From NCBI RefSeq assembly GCF_947623445.1, contig NC_135241.1, positions 4,962,501 through 5,026,500 on the forward strand: a DNA stretch of 64,000 nucleotides. The letters run 5' to 3'. The translations under genes were made by a program, and so were the position numbers. Shown one piece after another: positions 62,221 to 64,000 of the stretch; positions within the stretch are counted from its first letter, which is position 1; each line of letters begins with the position of its first letter. The stretch is from Clavelina lepadiformis (lineage: Eukaryota; Chordata; Ascidiacea; Aplousobranchia; Clavelinidae). The notes under the pieces are model-generated. The model searched no databases and was not told where the DNA came from. It saw only the letters and a program-made list of their open reading frames with translations.

Positions 62221-62368
62221 TTAATAAATTATGTATTGATGTAACAGTTTCATTGTTTTATATGTAGGTTTGTGTATTTTATGTAAACTACAGTAGGTAA
62301 AATAAATTCCAGCGTTAAGTAACATATAGCATTCAACTAAGTTTAAATTTTAGTACAACTTTAAACAA

Positions 62369-64000
62369 ATGGCAGTGAAGCAGCCTGAGTGGTGCTCTGC
62401 TTTGAAAGACATTTCTCTCAGCAACCCTGATGATAATGATGACAACAACCTCATGAGAACATGGAGAGGTAAGCAACCTTTCCATGAAATATGTACATGT
62501 TGTTTTTAGGTTATAATAACTTAATTTTATTATAATTTGCCAAAAAAAGTTTTAATTTGTTTCCGTAATTAATAAATATGCAGTTTATTGTTTTTCTGAT
62601 TTTTGTTTGTTTAATAAAACCCATCATAATGTAAAAGGAATTGAGGAGATAATTTTTTCATTTTATTTATCAGGTAAACATAGCGGTGTTGGTGTCCCCG
62701 CTTTTGGGTGGAAAATTGCTTTAAGTCACAAGTTTAAAGATCGACCAAATTCATGGTCATTACCACCTCTTTCCCAGGTACCATCACTAGTTGGACTTGG
62801 TGTGAGGTATGTTGTTTTGATGAAATTTGTTGATTTTTAAATCAGAGTAGGCTGTATTCTATTTCAATACCGTATGCCAGGGCTACTCAACTATTCTTAG
62901 CAAAGGTCCAATTACAAAAGTTCAAAATTGGTTTAGGTCCGTTATAACTCTCATGAAATAACTTACAGTCATATAAATGTATTAAAATACGGTATATAAT
63001 GTAATAATTCTCTGGATGGGAATTAATTTACCACTTACATACTCACTGATTAATTGAATAAGCAGGAATAACAAAACTAATGATGAACGATTTTATTTGC
63101 GTAAATACTGAGACAGATAAGGTCCGGATTCAACACTGAAAAGGCCCGTATTCGGACCGCGGTCCGCCAGTTGAGTAGCTCTGTCGTATGCCTTTCAATA
63201 GACATAATCAAACCCTTTTGCTATATAGACTACCAGTAGTCCAGTACTGATGTTTGTGGTTGTACCAGTAAGTTTTACAATAGACGGATGAGCTAAAATG
63301 TTGTTTGCTTTATATCTTTGCAGATATCTTCTTTATTATAAGAAATTAAGAAGCAAGAGTAAACGCCCATGTATGGATTTCTTCAATCAAACCCCACTTC
63401 ATCAAATCTATGGTATATTGTTGCTGTGACCTTTTAAGAAATTCTTCACTGCTGTGTGTACTAACAGTATGAAGAATTTACAATATATTTGAATAACTTA
63501 CAGCGACAAGTTGTTACGACAGCTTAACGCTAAATATATAATTTTAGGAGTTCCACTTGGAGGTATAGGGGGTGGAACTATTAACAGAGGTTGGAAAGGA
63601 GACTTCTGCAAGTGGCAATTGAAACCTGGAGTGTACACGTTTGATTCCCCATTGGCAGATCAAGTGAGTACTTAAGGTTTCTTATCTAACTGGAGATATT
63701 AGGGAAATATTTTTGATTGCACTTGTTATCATTCTTATGTCCCTCAAGCTTTACAAAGCTCAGCCTTCCAAATGTGTGTTTTCCAGAAACACTTTTTAAA
63801 ATTTGATATCAGTAACTGTTAAAGCAAAACTTACCTTGATATTATTGTGCCAGCATAGCTTCAATACTTATTGCAGGTTTTTACAAACTAAATCGAAACT
63901 TAATTAGTTGGGATAAAAGCTGTTGCATCCTGGCTTAAAATATTTGCATCGTTTCATTTCAGTTCATTGTTACGATACGCTCAAATGACAGAACAGTATT
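62369..64000 (+). CDS. GBA2: non-lysosomal glucosylceramidase GBA2, N-terminal exons (runs off the window)
   Basis: Exons: 62369-62468, 62674-62806, 63324-63412, 63548-63663, 63963 to beyond 64000, all in phase; the first 158 or so residues. The sequence follows the N-terminal beta-sandwich domain of GBA2 (bile-acid beta-glucosidase, GH116): [43 protein letters not shown], then the signature [20 protein letters not shown] and [20 protein letters not shown]. The enzyme hydrolyses glucosylceramide at the cytosolic face of ER, Golgi and plasma membranes; its catalytic Glu and Asp lie in the part not shown. ATG 62369 gives the usual short acidic lead ([13 protein letters not shown]). The second intron carries a hAT-type MITE. 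Confidence 0.92.
62878..63183. mobile_element. hAT-type MITE (306 bp) in a GBA2 intron
   Basis: Ends CAGGGCTACTCAACT and AGTTGAGTAGCTCTG are inverted repeats. The flanking octamers CCGTATGC (62870-62877) and TCGTATGC (63184-63191) differ at one base. Noncoding. Confidence 0.85.

Larger units (their letters stand above)
59400..62368. other. gene-poor stretch upstream of GBA2
   Basis: It holds the inverted minisatellite block (60050-60115), a perfect hairpin (61163-61208) and a TA microsatellite (about 62175-62220). No exons supported. The AG just before the GBA2 start (TTTTAG at about 62348-62353) suggests an upstream untranslated exon or a spliced-leader acceptor. Confidence 0.35.

Noticed and set aside
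1-64000. CRISPR array, rRNA, prokaryotic operons
   Set aside because: Spliced genes throughout; the tandem repeats lack unique spacers of constant length.

Overview
The window looks like nuclear DNA of an invertebrate animal, most likely a tunicate (ascidian): AT-rich, compact multi-exon genes with short GT-AG introns, small tandem gene families, and a scatter of short non-autonomous DNA transposons. The tunicate assignment is inference. All multi-exon models were built by eye from splice signals, reading phase and comparison of paralogues within the window; no database was searched.

Layout. 0.86-4.8 kb (+): a secreted ShKT-TSP1-TSP1-trypsin-like serine protease with an intact catalytic triad. 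5.15-5.72 kb (-): a small two-exon single-pass membrane protein, unrecognised. 7.25-7.95 kb: decayed copy of the tail end of the neighbouring tetraspan genes. 8.50-9.07 kb: mariner-type DNA transposon relic. 11.1-28.5 kb (-): a cluster of MS4A/CD20-like four-helix membrane genes. One is a plain 229-residue protein (11.1-13.3 kb); one is an unusual gene in which two four-helix modules are joined in one reading frame and followed by a roughly 690-residue serine- and acid-rich tail (14.5-22.75 kb, 1043 residues); one is a single-module gene with a related tail (25.6-28.5 kb, 579 residues).

28.5-37.2 kb is mostly gene-poor, with transposon remnants, one unexplained 173-codon ORF and a possible glutamine-rich exon. 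37.2-41.4 kb (+) is a ten-exon gene for an unrecognised, probably nuclear protein. 41.9-57.0 kb is a cluster of four HNK-1/chondroitin-type carbohydrate sulfotransferase genes (+, -, -, +). Three share an almost identical four-exon structure; the fourth has lost conserved residues in both PAPS-binding motifs. Between the second and third lies a 1.6 kb foldback-like transposon whose ends are inverted arrays of a 15-16 bp repeat, flanked by a 10 bp direct repeat. 57-62.3 kb is gene-poor, with a second, more decayed pair of inverted minisatellite arrays around a hAT-type MITE. 62.4-64 kb (+) holds the first exons of GBA2 (non-lysosomal glucosylceramidase), running off the end.

The two expanded families (tetraspan receptors and Golgi sulfotransferases) are local duplications rather than an operon. 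The most novel item is the double-module MS4A-like protein, whose tail carries ITIM-like and PI3K-SH2-like tyrosine motifs.
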